From: Candidatus Baltobacteraceae bacterium
GTDB lineage: Bacteria > Vulcanimicrobiota > Vulcanimicrobiia > Vulcanimicrobiales > Vulcanimicrobiaceae
Reading direction: 5' to 3'
DNA: 64,000 bases
NCBI GenBank assembly: GCA_035502855.1
Contig: DATJTX010000024.1
Location: 124,001-188,000, forward strand
Shown here: piece after piece, positions 9,315-17,631 of the stretch
How the letters are laid out: each line of letters begins with the position of its first letter
Numbering within the stretch: position 1 is the stretch's first letter
Made by a program: the position numbers and the translations under genes
Notes under the pieces: generated by a model
The model's input: only the letters and a program-made list of their open reading frames with translations
The model's database searches: none
Told to the model about the DNA's origin: nothing

Positions 9315-10109
9315 TTACAGCGCGGCTTCGACTTCGGCCATCGTGAGGGGTGCTTCGTCCTCCTGAGCGGTGTAACTCTCGGCGTACGGCTGGGCGTACG
9401 CGCTCTCCGCGTCGTAGGCGCTCTCGCTCTCGGTCTTGCCCTCGATGATCGCGTCGGCAATCTTGCTGACCATCAGCTTGACCGCGCGGATCGCGTCGTC
9501 GTTCCCCGGGATCGGATAATCGATCTCGTCGGGGTCGCAGTTCGTGTCGATGACCGCGATGATCGGGATCTTCAGCTTGCGCGCTTCGAGAACGGCGATG
9601 CGCTCTTTCTTCGGATCGACGATGAAGACCGCGTCCGGCAAGCGGTGCATGTCCTTGATGCCGCCGAGGAAGCGCTCGAGTTTGGCCATCTCGTCTTGCA
9701 GCTGTGCGACTTCTTTTTTCGGAAGGCGGTCGAAGTCGCCTTGCATCTTCATGCCTTCGAGTTCGCGCAGACGCGCGATGCGCTTCTGAATGGTCGAGAA
9801 GTTCGTCAGCGTACCGCCTAGCCAGCGCTGGTTGATGAAGAACGTTCCGGCGCGCTCGGCTTCTTCGCGCACGACGTCCTGCGCTTGCTTCTTGGTGCCG
9901 ACGAACAAGATGACTTTCTTCTCGCGCGCCATCTGCTTGACGGCCTCGTAGGTCTCGCGCAGCTTCTGCACGGTGAGCGCGAGATCGATGATGTAGATGC
10001 CGTTGCGCTCCTGGAAGATGAACGGTTTCATCTTGGGGTTCCAGCGACGGGTCTGATGCCCGAAGTGGACGCCGGCCTCGAGGAGTTCGCGCATGGTAAC
10101 GACAGACAC
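9315..10109 (-). CDS. rpsB: 30S ribosomal protein S2
   Basis: Structural protein of the small subunit. The 264-aa protein opens [32 protein letters not shown], the canonical S2 start, and carries [20 protein letters not shown] and the two family motifs ending in [20 protein letters not shown]. The C-terminal tail is acidic and Tyr-rich. It starts with GTG 6 nt after AAGGAG (10116-10121). It is the first gene of the minus-strand housekeeping operon. Confidence 0.97.
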   Translation of the reverse strand: MSVVTMRELLEAGVHFGHQTRRWNPKMKPFIFQERNGIYIIDLALTVQKLRETYEAVKQMAREKKVILFVGTKKQAQDVVREEAERAGTFFINQRWLGGTLTNFSTIQKRIARLRELEGMKMQGDFDRLPKKEVAQLQDEMAKLERFLGGIKDMHRLPDAVFIVDPKKERIAVLEARKLKIPIIAVIDTNCDPDEIDYPIPGNDDAIRAVKLMVSKIADAIIEGKTESESAYDAESAYAQPYAESYTAQEDEAPLTMAEVEAAL

Positions 10110-10247
10110 AGGATTCTCCTTTGACTGGCCCCGGGCCGCGTGCCGTCATGGCGGTGCGATCCGTGTCATGGAGCCACTTCATCGCCCAGCCTCCTGCCGG
10201 GCGTAGTGAACTTACCGTCCTCCAACACCCGGTAGGACAGCCGTCAG

Positions 10248-10253
10248 AGTATA
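10248..10253 (-). promoter_or_regulatory. Candidate -10 box for the rpsB operon
   Basis: Read on the minus strand this is TATACT, close to the sigma-70 -10 consensus, about 140 nt before the rpsB GTG. I see no convincing TTGACA at the right spacing. If real it leaves a leader of about 130 nt before rpsB, long enough for autoregulation by S2, as known in other bacteria. The plus-strand gene beginning at 10307 diverges from the same gap. Confidence 0.35.
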
Positions 10254-10306
10254 CCACGGCGCGTGAGCGCCGACTAGGGCGAGGGCACAGCGGGTACGCA
10301 TCGCCC

Positions 10307-11251
10307 ATGGATCTGACGCGAGCGGCCTTCCTCTCGGGCGGCGCGGCGGCGAGCCTGGCCCTCCTGACCCGGTCGGTGCTCGCGCGACCGAACGCCTACG
10401 TCTTCTTGCGCCCCGGCGGGTCGGTCATTGCCGGCGACGTCTTCGGGCACGTCGGCTTCGCTTTCGCCACCGCGCCCGAGGAGTACATCGCGGGCGCGAT
10501 CGAGATGGCTCACCACGACCCCAGCCCCAAGGGCAAGGACTTCTGGCACGCTGCCACCAGGGAGCCGCTGGTTCGCGCCGGCGCCTACGACAACGTCGGG
10601 CTGGGCTACCAGACCCGCTACGATCTCTACAAAGCGCTCGAAGGGGGCGGCAACGTCGCAGCTGCGAACCGCGCGATCGCAGCCATCGCCGGATGGCGCT
10701 TTGCCGCCCCGGGTCACGATTGTCTCGATGCGGTGCGCGCGGTGCTGACCGCCTATGGGCTGCGCTTCAACGGCGAGGAGATGCGGACCGTCAATCCCGA
10801 CGCATTCTTCCGGATGCTGCCGGCGCGCCCGGGCGAGCTGAACTATCCCTGGCCGGGCAGTGTGATCGACGTCTCGATCTATTCCGAATACGGACGCCAT
10901 GGCTTGCGCGACGATATCGTGGCCTTTGCGCCGAGCGTGATCTTCGAGGACGACACCAGCTATAATCCCTCGTCGGGCTACCCCGAGGTCGCCCTTTCCT
11001 CATTCGTCGTTCGGCGCGGGCATATGGTGCTCTACAACCGGCCGCAGTTTCGCGGAGCGGCAAGCGTGATCCGACCCGACGCCACGGTCAACTTGAACCA
11101 GCTGAAGTGGACCTACAAAAGCGTGGGCTCCTACGTGATCGCGGACAAAGCGTTCGACATCGCTGCGCCGCCGATCACGGGTCTGGCCGCGCGGTTCTCC
11201 TCGGCCGCAGCGCGCGCTGCGTACTACCGCGAACTCAAGAGCAAGCCGTAG
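10307..11251 (+). CDS. Secreted protein: papain-like (NlpC/LRAT-like) domain plus possible beta/gamma-crystallin motif
   Basis: A 314-aa protein starting at ATG 10307 (the frame is open from 10121 but that would read back through the rpsB leader). Residues 1-26 form a signal sequence ending LLTRSVLARP. The next domain has GHVGFAF followed about 100 residues later by GHDCLDAVRAVLTAYGL; a His in such a G-H-V-G-F strand and a Cys at a helix start resemble permuted papain-fold (NlpC/P60-LRAT-YiiX) enzymes. The C-terminal part contains YNRPQFRG and KSVGSYVI, fitting the Y-x6-G...S signature of a beta/gamma-crystallin Greek key. I inferred both domains by eye. Substrate unknown. Confidence 0.6.
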   Translation: MDLTRAAFLSGGAAASLALLTRSVLARPNAYVFLRPGGSVIAGDVFGHVGFAFATAPEEYIAGAIEMAHHDPSPKGKDFWHAATREPLVRAGAYDNVGLGYQTRYDLYKALEGGGNVAAANRAIAAIAGWRFAAPGHDCLDAVRAVLTAYGLRFNGEEMRTVNPDAFFRMLPARPGELNYPWPGSVIDVSIYSEYGRHGLRDDIVAFAPSVIFEDDTSYNPSSGYPEVALSSFVVRRGHMVLYNRPQFRGAASVIRPDATVNLNQLKWTYKSVGSYVIADKAFDIAAPPITGLAARFSSAAARAAYYRELKSKP

Positions 11252-11312
11252 AGGCGCGCACCCACCCGTTCGGGTCTACCGGCCGCCGGCTCGGCAGTGC
11301 GACGATGGTCGC

Positions 11313-12410
11313 ATGAGATACACGCAACTCGCGGCCGTCCTTGGCCTGGCCGCTATTATGACTGCCTGCTCGGGTGCCGGCAGCGGGTCGCTGCCCGTAG
11401 CGCCGACGGAGAATCAATCCGCGGTCCATCGTGATGCGAGCGCCGCAACGTTGCCGAGCTTGGGGCACTACAACGTGAATTTGAGCGACGTGGTGGTCGC
11501 CGGCGTTTCGTCCGGTGCCGACATGGCCACGCAACTGCACTTCTCGTACTCCGCCAACATCAAAGGCGAAGCAATTTTCGCGGGCTCGCCGTTCTTCTGC
11601 GCGCTCGGCACCTCGGACGCGTTTTGGGGGCTCGTCTACGGTCCCGGGTACTCGGCCGACTACGCGCTCTACTCGTGCTCCGGCACCGAGTATTGGTCCG
11701 AGGGCGAATCTCCGCCGCTGGGCACGCTCGAGACCGACACCAATAACGCGGCCAAAGACGGTTACCTCGACCCGGTAAGCGATTTGAGCGGTTCGAAAGC
11801 ATGGATTTTCTCGGGTGAAGACGACACGGTCGTCGCGCAATCGGTCGTCAAGGACTCGCAATCGATGCTCAGCCATTACGGGGTGAGCACGACGACGAAC
11901 TACACGACCGCGGCCGAGCACGGCTGGGTAACACCCGATACGTCGAACTCGTGCGGTGCGATCAACTCGCAGTACTTGATCAACTGCGGCTTCGATGCCG
12001 AAGACGAGTTCCTCACCGACTTTTTCGGTACGCTCAATCCGCGCAACGACGGCACGCTCTCCGGGTCGCTCATCGAGTTCAATCAGGCCCCGTACGCCGC
12101 TGCCGGGATGGATTCGGTCGGGTATATCTACGTCCCGGCGAACTGCGCCGGCGGCGCGGCCTGCAAACTCGTCGTCGCGCTGCACGGCTGCGAGCAGGGT
12201 GAGTCCTACGTCGGCACTGCGTTCGTGACGGAATCCGGTCTCAACGAATGGGCCGACACCAACAGCATCATCGTGCTCTATCCGCAAGCAATCGCGTCGT
12301 CGGGAAATTCGCTCGGCTGCTGGGATTGGTGGGACTACACCGGTACCGCCTACGCATCGAACGAAGGACCCCAGGTCAATGCGATCTGGAAGATGATCGA
12401 GCAGATCTGA
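11313..12410 (+). CDS. Extracellular PHB depolymerase, lipoprotein, permuted type 2 order
   Basis: Hydrolyses short-chain poly(3-hydroxyalkanoates). The 365-aa protein has a lipoprotein signal (AAIMTACSG, lipid-modified Cys about residue 19), the serine lipase box GVSSGADMA near residue 66, a likely catalytic Asp in SGEDDTVV, the His in AEHGWVT, and then the oxyanion-hole segment VALHGCEQGESYVG near residue 290 with YPQA and NSLGCWDWWDY downstream. Lipase box first and oxyanion hole last is the circularly permuted order known from type 2 PHB depolymerases such as that of Penicillium funiculosum. It stands alone between the preceding secreted protein and the sugar cluster. Confidence 0.85.
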   Translation: MRYTQLAAVLGLAAIMTACSGAGSGSLPVAPTENQSAVHRDASAATLPSLGHYNVNLSDVVVAGVSSGADMATQLHFSYSANIKGEAIFAGSPFFCALGTSDAFWGLVYGPGYSADYALYSCSGTEYWSEGESPPLGTLETDTNNAAKDGYLDPVSDLSGSKAWIFSGEDDTVVAQSVVKDSQSMLSHYGVSTTTNYTTAAEHGWVTPDTSNSCGAINSQYLINCGFDAEDEFLTDFFGTLNPRNDGTLSGSLIEFNQAPYAAAGMDSVGYIYVPANCAGGAACKLVVALHGCEQGESYVGTAFVTESGLNEWADTNSIIVLYPQAIASSGNSLGCWDWWDYTGTAYASNEGPQVNAIWKMIEQI

Positions 12411-12419
12411 CCGCCGGCA

Positions 12420-12448
12420 GGCGGCGCCTCCTCAATCGGGGCGCCGCC
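12420..12448 (+). terminator. GC-rich hairpin after PHB depolymerase
   Basis: Perfect 9-nt arms GGCGGCGCC (12420-12428) and GGCGCCGCC (12440-12448) with an 11-nt loop, starting 10 nt after the PHB depolymerase stop. There is no T tract, so its efficiency as an intrinsic terminator is uncertain. It also lies only 22 nt before the rfbB start. Confidence 0.5.
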
Positions 12449-12469
12449 GGGGCCGACAATTCAGGAGAT

Positions 12470-13486
12470 ATGAGCAAGACCACGCGCTGGTTGGTTACCG
12501 GGGGCCTCGGATTCATCGGTTCGAACTTCGTCCGTCTGGCATTGCGCGAGCGGCCGGAGCTGGAGATCGTCAATCTCGATGCGATGACCTATGCGGGCAA
12601 CCCCGCCAACCTGCGCGACCTCGAAGGAAACGCGCGTTACCGCTTCGTTCGCGGCGACATCTGCGATCCGGCGGCGGTCCGCGAAGCGATCGGCAACGGG
12701 GTCGACGCGATCGTGAATTTTGCGGCTGAAACGCACGTCGATCGTTCGATCCTGGATCCCGAGCAGTTTCTGCGCACCGACATCCTCGGAACGCACGTGC
12801 TGCTGGAGGCCGTGCGCGAGCGTTCGATCGCGCGCTATCTGCAAGTCTCGACCGACGAAGTCTACGGCGACGTGAGCGAGGGGGAGTCGAGCGAGAACGA
12901 TCCCCTCGCGCCGCGCAGCCCGTATTCCGCGAGTAAGGCGGGCGGCGATCTCCAGGTGCTCGCCTATTGGACGACGTACCGCACGCCCGTGCTCATCACC
13001 CGCGGCAGCAACACCTACGGGCCGCACCAATATCCGGAAAAATTGATCCCGCTTTTCGTCACGAATCTGATCGACGACGAACAGGTGCCGGTGTACGGCG
13101 ACGGGATGCAGGTCCGCGATTGGCTCCACGTCGACGATCACGCACGCGGTATCATGCACGTGCTCGACCGCGGCGAGCCCGGGAACGCGTACAACATCGG
13201 CGGCGGCAACTCACATACGAATATCGAGATCACGCGCCGCCTGGTGAACGGGTGCGGCCGCGCGATGGAGACGCACGTGCGCCACGTAACCGACCGTGAA
13301 GGACACGACCGCCGGTATTGCGTCAGCAGCGCGAAGGCGCGCGCGCTCGGTTGGGCGCCCCGCGTCGACTTCGAGGAAGGCATTCGCACGACCATTGAGT
13401 GGTACCAGATGAACGAAGCTTGGTGGCGTCCGCTCAAGTCCGGCGAATTTCTCGCATACTACAAGCGGCAGTACGCACACCGATAA
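12470..13486 (+). CDS. rfbB: dTDP-glucose 4,6-dehydratase
   Basis: Converts dTDP-glucose to dTDP-4-keto-6-deoxyglucose, the branch point for dTDP-6-deoxysugars. The 338-aa SDR protein has WLVTGGLGFIGSNFVR at the N terminus (NAD binding), the catalytic STDEVYGD, YSASKAGGD (Tyr-x3-Lys) and TRGSNTYGPHQYPEKLIP. ATG 12470 follows AGGAG closely; the longer open frame from 12248 is the wrong frame of the PHB depolymerase gene. rfbA follows within 10 nt. No rmlD-type reductase is seen in the window, so the end sugar is probably not plain dTDP-rhamnose made here. Confidence 0.96.
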   Translation: MSKTTRWLVTGGLGFIGSNFVRLALRERPELEIVNLDAMTYAGNPANLRDLEGNARYRFVRGDICDPAAVREAIGNGVDAIVNFAAETHVDRSILDPEQFLRTDILGTHVLLEAVRERSIARYLQVSTDEVYGDVSEGESSENDPLAPRSPYSASKAGGDLQVLAYWTTYRTPVLITRGSNTYGPHQYPEKLIPLFVTNLIDDEQVPVYGDGMQVRDWLHVDDHARGIMHVLDRGEPGNAYNIGGGNSHTNIEITRRLVNGCGRAMETHVRHVTDREGHDRRYCVSSAKARALGWAPRVDFEEGIRTTIEWYQMNEAWWRPLKSGEFLAYYKRQYAHR

Positions 13487-13494
13487 GGGGGGAC

Positions 13495-14226
13495 ATGAAA
13501 GGCGTCATTCTCGCCGGAGGATTGGGGACGCGACTGCGTCCACTCACCAAGGTTACGAACAAGCATTTGTTGCCCATCTACGACAAGCCGATGATCTACT
13601 ACCCGATCGAAACGCTATGCCGCGCGGGTATCAAGGACATCATGATCGTGACGGGCGGTAACTCGGCCGGCGATTTTCTGCGGCTGCTCGGCAACGGCCG
13701 CGAGTTCGGTCTGAAGGACATCTACTATACCTACCAGGAGGGCGAGGGCGGCATCGCCGACGCACTCAAACTTTGCGAGCACTTCGCGGAGGGCCAGCGC
13801 ATCGCGGTGATCCTCGGCGATAACATCATCCAAGACGACATCGGGCCTTACGTGCGCAAGTTCGAAGAGCAGAATTCGGGCGCGCGAATTCTCCTCAAAG
13901 AGGTCGAGGACCCGGAGCGATTCGGTTGTCCGGAACTGGAAGGCGATCGTATCGTGCGCATCGAGGAGAAGCCGGAGAAACCCAAGAGCCGCTACGCCGT
14001 GACGGGCATCTACATGTACGACCGGCGCGTCTTCGATTTTTGCAACCGGCTCAAACCCTCGGCGCGCGGCGAGCTCGAGATCACCGACGTCAACAACGCC
14101 TACATCAAAGAGGGCGATCTCTACTACGACGTTCTCGACGGTTGGTGGACCGACGCCGGCCAATTCGAAAGTCTCTTTCGCGCGGCGCAGCTCGTCGCGA
14201 GTCAGCGCAGCGGAATCACCGTGTAG
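13495..14226 (+). CDS. rfbA: Glucose-1-phosphate thymidylyltransferase, short form
   Basis: Activates glucose 1-phosphate with dTTP to dTDP-glucose, the substrate of the preceding dehydratase. The 243-aa nucleotidyltransferase has GVILAGGLGTRLRPLTKVTNKHLLPIYDKPMIYYPIE (signature loop and metal site), ILGDNIIQDD and RIEEKPEKPKSRYAVTGIYMYD. It is about 45 residues shorter than E. coli RmlA, lacking the C-terminal helical extension, like the short bacterial and archaeal variants. GGGGGG lies just before the ATG at 13495. A clear terminator follows. Confidence 0.93.
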   Translation: MKGVILAGGLGTRLRPLTKVTNKHLLPIYDKPMIYYPIETLCRAGIKDIMIVTGGNSAGDFLRLLGNGREFGLKDIYYTYQEGEGGIADALKLCEHFAEGQRIAVILGDNIIQDDIGPYVRKFEEQNSGARILLKEVEDPERFGCPELEGDRIVRIEEKPEKPKSRYAVTGIYMYDRRVFDFCNRLKPSARGELEITDVNNAYIKEGDLYYDVLDGWWTDAGQFESLFRAAQLVASQRSGITV

Positions 14227-14254
14227 CGCGAGAGCATGCTCGGTACGCGAAGCA

Positions 14255-14281
14255 CCCCTCTTGCGGGGAAAGAGGGGTTTT
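14255..14281 (+). terminator. Rho-independent terminator after rfbA
   Basis: Perfect 8-nt arms CCCCTCTT (14255-14262) and AAGAGGGG (14270-14277) followed by TTTT, 29 nt after the rfbA stop. It separates the dTDP-sugar genes from the CDP-sugar gene that follows on the same strand. Confidence 0.88.
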
Positions 14282-14308
14282 GCGCGCAGCCGCGGGACGT
14301 TGCGCCCA

Positions 14309-15082
14309 ATGAAAGCCGTAATACTCGCCGGCGGACTCGGCACGCGCCTCAGCGAGGAAACGACACTGCGCCCCAAGCCGATGATCGAAATCGGCGGAAA
14401 GCCCGTCCTTTGGCACGTCATGAAGACCTATTCGCATTGGGGCATCAACGATTTCATCGTGTGCTGCGGCTACAAGGGCTACATGATCAAGGAGTATTTC
14501 CACAATTACGCTCTTCACATGTCCGACGTGACCATCGACCTGCGGGCCGATTCACTCACCGTTCATCGCAGCGACGTCGAGCCGTGGTCGATTACGCTCG
14601 TCGATACCGGCGAGGGAACGCAGACCGGCGGCCGCCTCAAGCGCGTCGCGCGGTACCTCGAGGGCGAAGATCTCTTCTGCTTTACGTACGGTGACGGCTT
14701 GAGCGACGTGAACGTGCCCGATGCGATCGCATTCCATCGCAACAGCCGCACGCTCGCGACCCTCACGGCCGTGCAGCCGCCCGGACGCTTCGGCCAACTC
14801 GAGATGTCCGAAGCGCGGATCACGTCCTTCCGGGAAAAACCGCCCGGCGACGGCGCATGGATCAACGGCGGCTATTTCGTGTTGAATCCGGGGGTCTTCG
14901 AGTATATTCGAGGCGATATGACGGCGTGGGAACGCGAACCGATGGAACGTCTGGCGGCAGAGGGCAATCTTTCGGCTTGGGTCCACCGCGGGTTTTGGCA
15001 TCCGATGGACACGATGCGCGACAAGATCCTGTTGGAAGACCTTTGGGAATCGGGCGGCGCTCCCTGGAAGGTCTGGCCCTAA
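14309..15082 (+). CDS. rfbF: Glucose-1-phosphate cytidylyltransferase
   Basis: Makes CDP-glucose from glucose 1-phosphate and CTP, entry to CDP-deoxysugars. The 257-aa length is family standard. Diagnostic residues: KAVILAGGLGTRLSEETTLRPKPMIEIGGKP, then WHVMKTYSHWGINDFIVCCGYKGYMIKEYF and FCFTYGDGLSDVNV, WINGGYFV, FWHPMDTMRDK. ATG 14309 begins the conserved N terminus; the frame is open further upstream through the terminator, which I reject. Its partner dehydratase is on the other strand at about 22 kb. It overlaps the convergent acyltransferase gene by 4 nt. Confidence 0.96.
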   Translation: MKAVILAGGLGTRLSEETTLRPKPMIEIGGKPVLWHVMKTYSHWGINDFIVCCGYKGYMIKEYFHNYALHMSDVTIDLRADSLTVHRSDVEPWSITLVDTGEGTQTGGRLKRVARYLEGEDLFCFTYGDGLSDVNVPDAIAFHRNSRTLATLTAVQPPGRFGQLEMSEARITSFREKPPGDGAWINGGYFVLNPGVFEYIRGDMTAWEREPMERLAAEGNLSAWVHRGFWHPMDTMRDKILLEDLWESGGAPWKVWP

Positions 15083-15723
15083 GCTCGCTCCACCACGCGC
15101 GCGGGATTGCCCATCACCAGCGCTCCGTCGGGAACGTCCTTGGTGACGACGCTGCCCGCGCCCACGATCGCGTGAGCACCGATCCGAATGCGGGGAAGCA
15201 CGGTCGCATTGCTGCCGATGAAGGCCGCGCGCCCGACTTCGACGCAACCCGCCAGCGTCGCCCCCGGCGCGATGTGGACGCCTGCATCCAGGACGCACTC
15301 ATGGTCGACGCCGGCCGCCGTATTGATGATGCAGGCCGGACCGATTCGCGCTCGTGCGCACACCGCCGCCATCGCCAAGATCGCACTACCCTTCCCGACC
15401 TGCGCATCCGTCGCGACGAAAGCCGCCGGATGCAACGCCGTGGCAAGGGCGAGTCCTTCGCGCTCGAATCCCTCGCCGATCGCGATTCGATCCTCTCCGC
15501 GCTCGCCGCCGATCGCGACCAGCGCGCGATACTCCACGGAAGGATCGCGCAGCGATAGCCAGCGCGCAAAACCGTCGCCGCCGTGATAGATCGGCACGCC
15601 GGGAAACGGTGAGATGATCGCCGGGTCGTTGTCGAAAACCGCTGCGATCGGGATGCCGAGCCGTCCGTAGAGCTCGCCCATGACCAGCGCCTGTCCGGTG
15701 GCTCCCCACAGTACGATGTTCAT
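15079..15723 (-). CDS. NeuD/PglD-type sugar O- or N-acyltransferase
   Basis: A 214-aa protein with the N-terminal nucleotide-sugar-binding fold of NeuD/PglD (NIVLWGATGQALVMGELYGRLG) and a C-terminal left-handed beta-helix of hexapeptide repeats (GKGSAILAMAAVCARARIGPACIINTAAGVDHECVLDAGVHIAPGATLAG), ending with the loop GAGSVVTKDVPDGALVMGNPARVV. The DHEC segment carries the His at the position of the catalytic base in PglD. It should transfer an acyl group from acetyl-CoA to an amino or hydroxy sugar nucleotide. It is transcribed divergently from the DegT aminotransferase, a natural partner. Confidence 0.85.
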   Translation of the reverse strand: MNIVLWGATGQALVMGELYGRLGIPIAAVFDNDPAIISPFPGVPIYHGGDGFARWLSLRDPSVEYRALVAIGGERGEDRIAIGEGFEREGLALATALHPAAFVATDAQVGKGSAILAMAAVCARARIGPACIINTAAGVDHECVLDAGVHIAPGATLAGCVEVGRAAFIGSNATVLPRIRIGAHAIVGAGSVVTKDVPDGALVMGNPARVVERA

Positions 15724-15779
15724 GGGCTAGCGCTTTCCAGCCGATGAATGGTGTGAACCTTTCCCCTCGAGGAGGTGCA

Positions 15780-16934
15780 GTGCAGACGCTCGACCGCGCA
15801 GGTGCCACGCTGGAACACATTCCGGTCTTCGTTCCCCGAATCGGAGTCGACACGCTCAAGCATCTTACCGACGCCTTCGACGTCGGCTGGCTCGGCATGG
15901 GCGCGACCACCAAGGAATTCGAAGAGCGCATCGCCGCCTATCTCGGGCTCGAGGGCCGCTACGTGGTCGCCACCAATACCGGGACGTCGGCTTTGCATAT
16001 CGCCCTCCTCGCGGCGGGCGCCGGTCCGGGCGACGAGGTCATCGTCCCTTCATTCAACTACGTCGCGGATCATCAAGCTATTCGTTACACCGGCGCCGAG
16101 GTCGTGATGTGCGATATTCGCGACGACGATCTCGGCATCGATTGCGCGAAGGCTCGATCGCTCATCACGAAACGGACCAAGGCGATTCTGCCGTTGCACT
16201 TCGCAGGCATCCCCTGCGACCGAGCCGGCGTCTACGACCTCGCGCGCGAGTTCGGCTTGCGGGTGGTCGAGGACGCCTGTCACGGATTCGGCAGCACCAT
16301 CGACGGCAAGAAGATCGGAAGTTACGGAGATATCGCGTGCTTCAGTTTCGATCCCGTCAAGATCATCACGTCGATCGACGGCGGCTGTGTCGTGGTCAAT
16401 TCTGAGGATGAACTCCGCAAGCTCCATCACCTGCGCATCCTCGGAGTCGATAAGGACACGACCGAACGTTACCGCAACGCGCGAGCGTGGGAATACGACG
16501 TCGTCGATCAAGGTTTCCGCTACCATCTGACCAACATCATGGCCAGCGTCGGAATCTCGCAGATCAAACAGATCGACGACTTCATCGCCTCGCGCCGAGA
16601 AATCTGCGAGCGGTACAGCACCGCCTTCGCCGAGTTGCGCGGCGCGCGGGTCCTTCGCCGCGACTACGGCGACGTGAGTCCCTTCATCTATAGCTTGCGG
16701 GTTCTCGGCGGGCGCCGCGCCGAGCTCATCGCTCATCTCAAGGAGCGCAATATCGCCGCAGGGATCCACTTCATGCCGGTCCATCAACACACGTATTTCG
16801 CATCCTGCCGCCGCGGCGACATGACGGTTACCGAGAAGGCCGCCGCCGAGGTCGTGACGCTTCCGCTTCACTCGCATATGAAAGAAGCCTCGATTCAACG
16901 CGTGATCGACGCGGTGACGAGCTTCTTCGCCTAG
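15780..16934 (+). CDS. DegT/DnrJ/EryC1/StrS-family PLP sugar aminotransferase
   Basis: Installs an amino group on a keto sugar nucleotide using PLP. The 384-aa protein has ATNTGTSALHIALLAAGAGPGDEVIVPSFNYVA, VVEDACHGFGS and CFSFDPVKIITSIDGG with the PLP-binding Lys, so it is an aminotransferase rather than an RfbH-type dehydratase, which has His there. I chose GTG 15780 because GAGGAGGT ends 4 nt upstream at 15775; ATG 15744 has no ribosome binding site. Likely substrate is the 4-keto-6-deoxy product of rfbB or of the CDP branch; which one cannot be told. Confidence 0.9.
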   Translation: MQTLDRAGATLEHIPVFVPRIGVDTLKHLTDAFDVGWLGMGATTKEFEERIAAYLGLEGRYVVATNTGTSALHIALLAAGAGPGDEVIVPSFNYVADHQAIRYTGAEVVMCDIRDDDLGIDCAKARSLITKRTKAILPLHFAGIPCDRAGVYDLAREFGLRVVEDACHGFGSTIDGKKIGSYGDIACFSFDPVKIITSIDGGCVVVNSEDELRKLHHLRILGVDKDTTERYRNARAWEYDVVDQGFRYHLTNIMASVGISQIKQIDDFIASRREICERYSTAFAELRGARVLRRDYGDVSPFIYSLRVLGGRRAELIAHLKERNIAAGIHFMPVHQHTYFASCRRGDMTVTEKAAAEVVTLPLHSHMKEASIQRVIDAVTSFFA

Positions 16935-16947
16935 GCATCCCGGCTTC

Positions 16948-17607
16948 GTGTATCTATCGACCGACCGCGGGACGCTCGGCTCCTATCTGCGATCGCAGAT
17001 CGAGGCGCTCTATCCGGCGAGCCCGGACGCGTTCGGGCAGTTCGATCGCGTGGTCGACGAGGCGCTGGAGCGGACCGAGGCGTGCTTCGCCCGCGTCGTT
17101 CTTCCGGGGTATCGTCGCAACGCGAAGCCGTTCTATAATCACCTGCACGGCGATCAGAGCGCCGTCTTCACGTATTTTGCCGCGAATTCGGCGTGGAGAA
17201 TGGGCGAGGAGAGCCTTGCCGCGCGCTTCTTTTTGCTCAATAAAATGCAGAACGGGCTCGTTTGCATGTACGACACGCAAATGCCCGACGTCTTTCTGTT
17301 GATCCACACGGTCGGAACCGTGCTCGGGAAAGCCGCGTACAAGAATTTCTTCGTCGCCTACCAGAACGTGACGATCGGAACCGAGTCCGGGCGTTCGCCG
17401 AGCATCGACGAGCATGTCGTCGTGTACGGCGGCTCGATGGTCCTGGGTGCAACGACGCTTGGCCGGGGAAGCATCGTCTCGGCGCAATCGCTGCTGATCG
17501 ACGTCGAGGTTCCGCCCGGCTCCGTCGCTGTTGGCCGCTCCCCCGACCTCGAGATCAAGGCCCGCAAGCGCGATTTCGCTCAGCAGTACTGGGACGTCAA
17601 GCCCTAG
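16948..17607 (+). CDS. Serine acetyltransferase-like hexapeptide acyltransferase
   Basis: A 219-aa protein with a helical N-terminal half and a short hexapeptide-repeat half (VGTVLGKAAYKNFFVAYQNVTIG, IDEHVVVYGGSMVLGATTLGRGSIVSAQSLLID, then PPGSVAVGRSPDLEIK). The fold resembles serine O-acetyltransferase and related sugar acyltransferases. It starts 13 nt after the aminotransferase with GTG, so it probably acylates the aminated sugar. The start has no strong ribosome binding site, and translation may be coupled. The stop TAG lies inside the palindrome that follows. Confidence 0.75.
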   Translation: MYLSTDRGTLGSYLRSQIEALYPASPDAFGQFDRVVDEALERTEACFARVVLPGYRRNAKPFYNHLHGDQSAVFTYFAANSAWRMGEESLAARFFLLNKMQNGLVCMYDTQMPDVFLLIHTVGTVLGKAAYKNFFVAYQNVTIGTESGRSPSIDEHVVVYGGSMVLGATTLGRGSIVSAQSLLIDVEVPPGSVAVGRSPDLEIKARKRDFAQQYWDVKP

Positions 17608-17631
17608 GGAAGCTCTGAAGAGCTTCCCTAG
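17604..17631. terminator. CTAG-bounded palindrome at convergent stops, copy 1
   Basis: A 28-nt palindrome with 12-nt arms: CTAGGGAAGCTCT at the left and AGAGCTTCCCTAG at the right. The TAG stop of the plus-strand acyltransferase is part of the left CTAG, and the TAG stop of the minus-strand rfbC is read from the right CTAG. No T tract follows, but the transcript forms a strong hairpin on either strand. The same design recurs at 32527-32554 and 59535-59557. Confidence 0.8.

Noticed and set aside
9307-10308. Long N-terminal extension of the tsf frame to 10308
   Set aside because: This part is the alternative frame of rpsB; a GTG with a good ribosome binding site lies at 9306, and the family N terminus begins there.
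12248-12469. Extension of rfbB start to 12248
   Set aside because: It would run through the PHB depolymerase coding region and its hairpin; ATG 12470 has AGGAG and starts the conserved Rossmann sequence.
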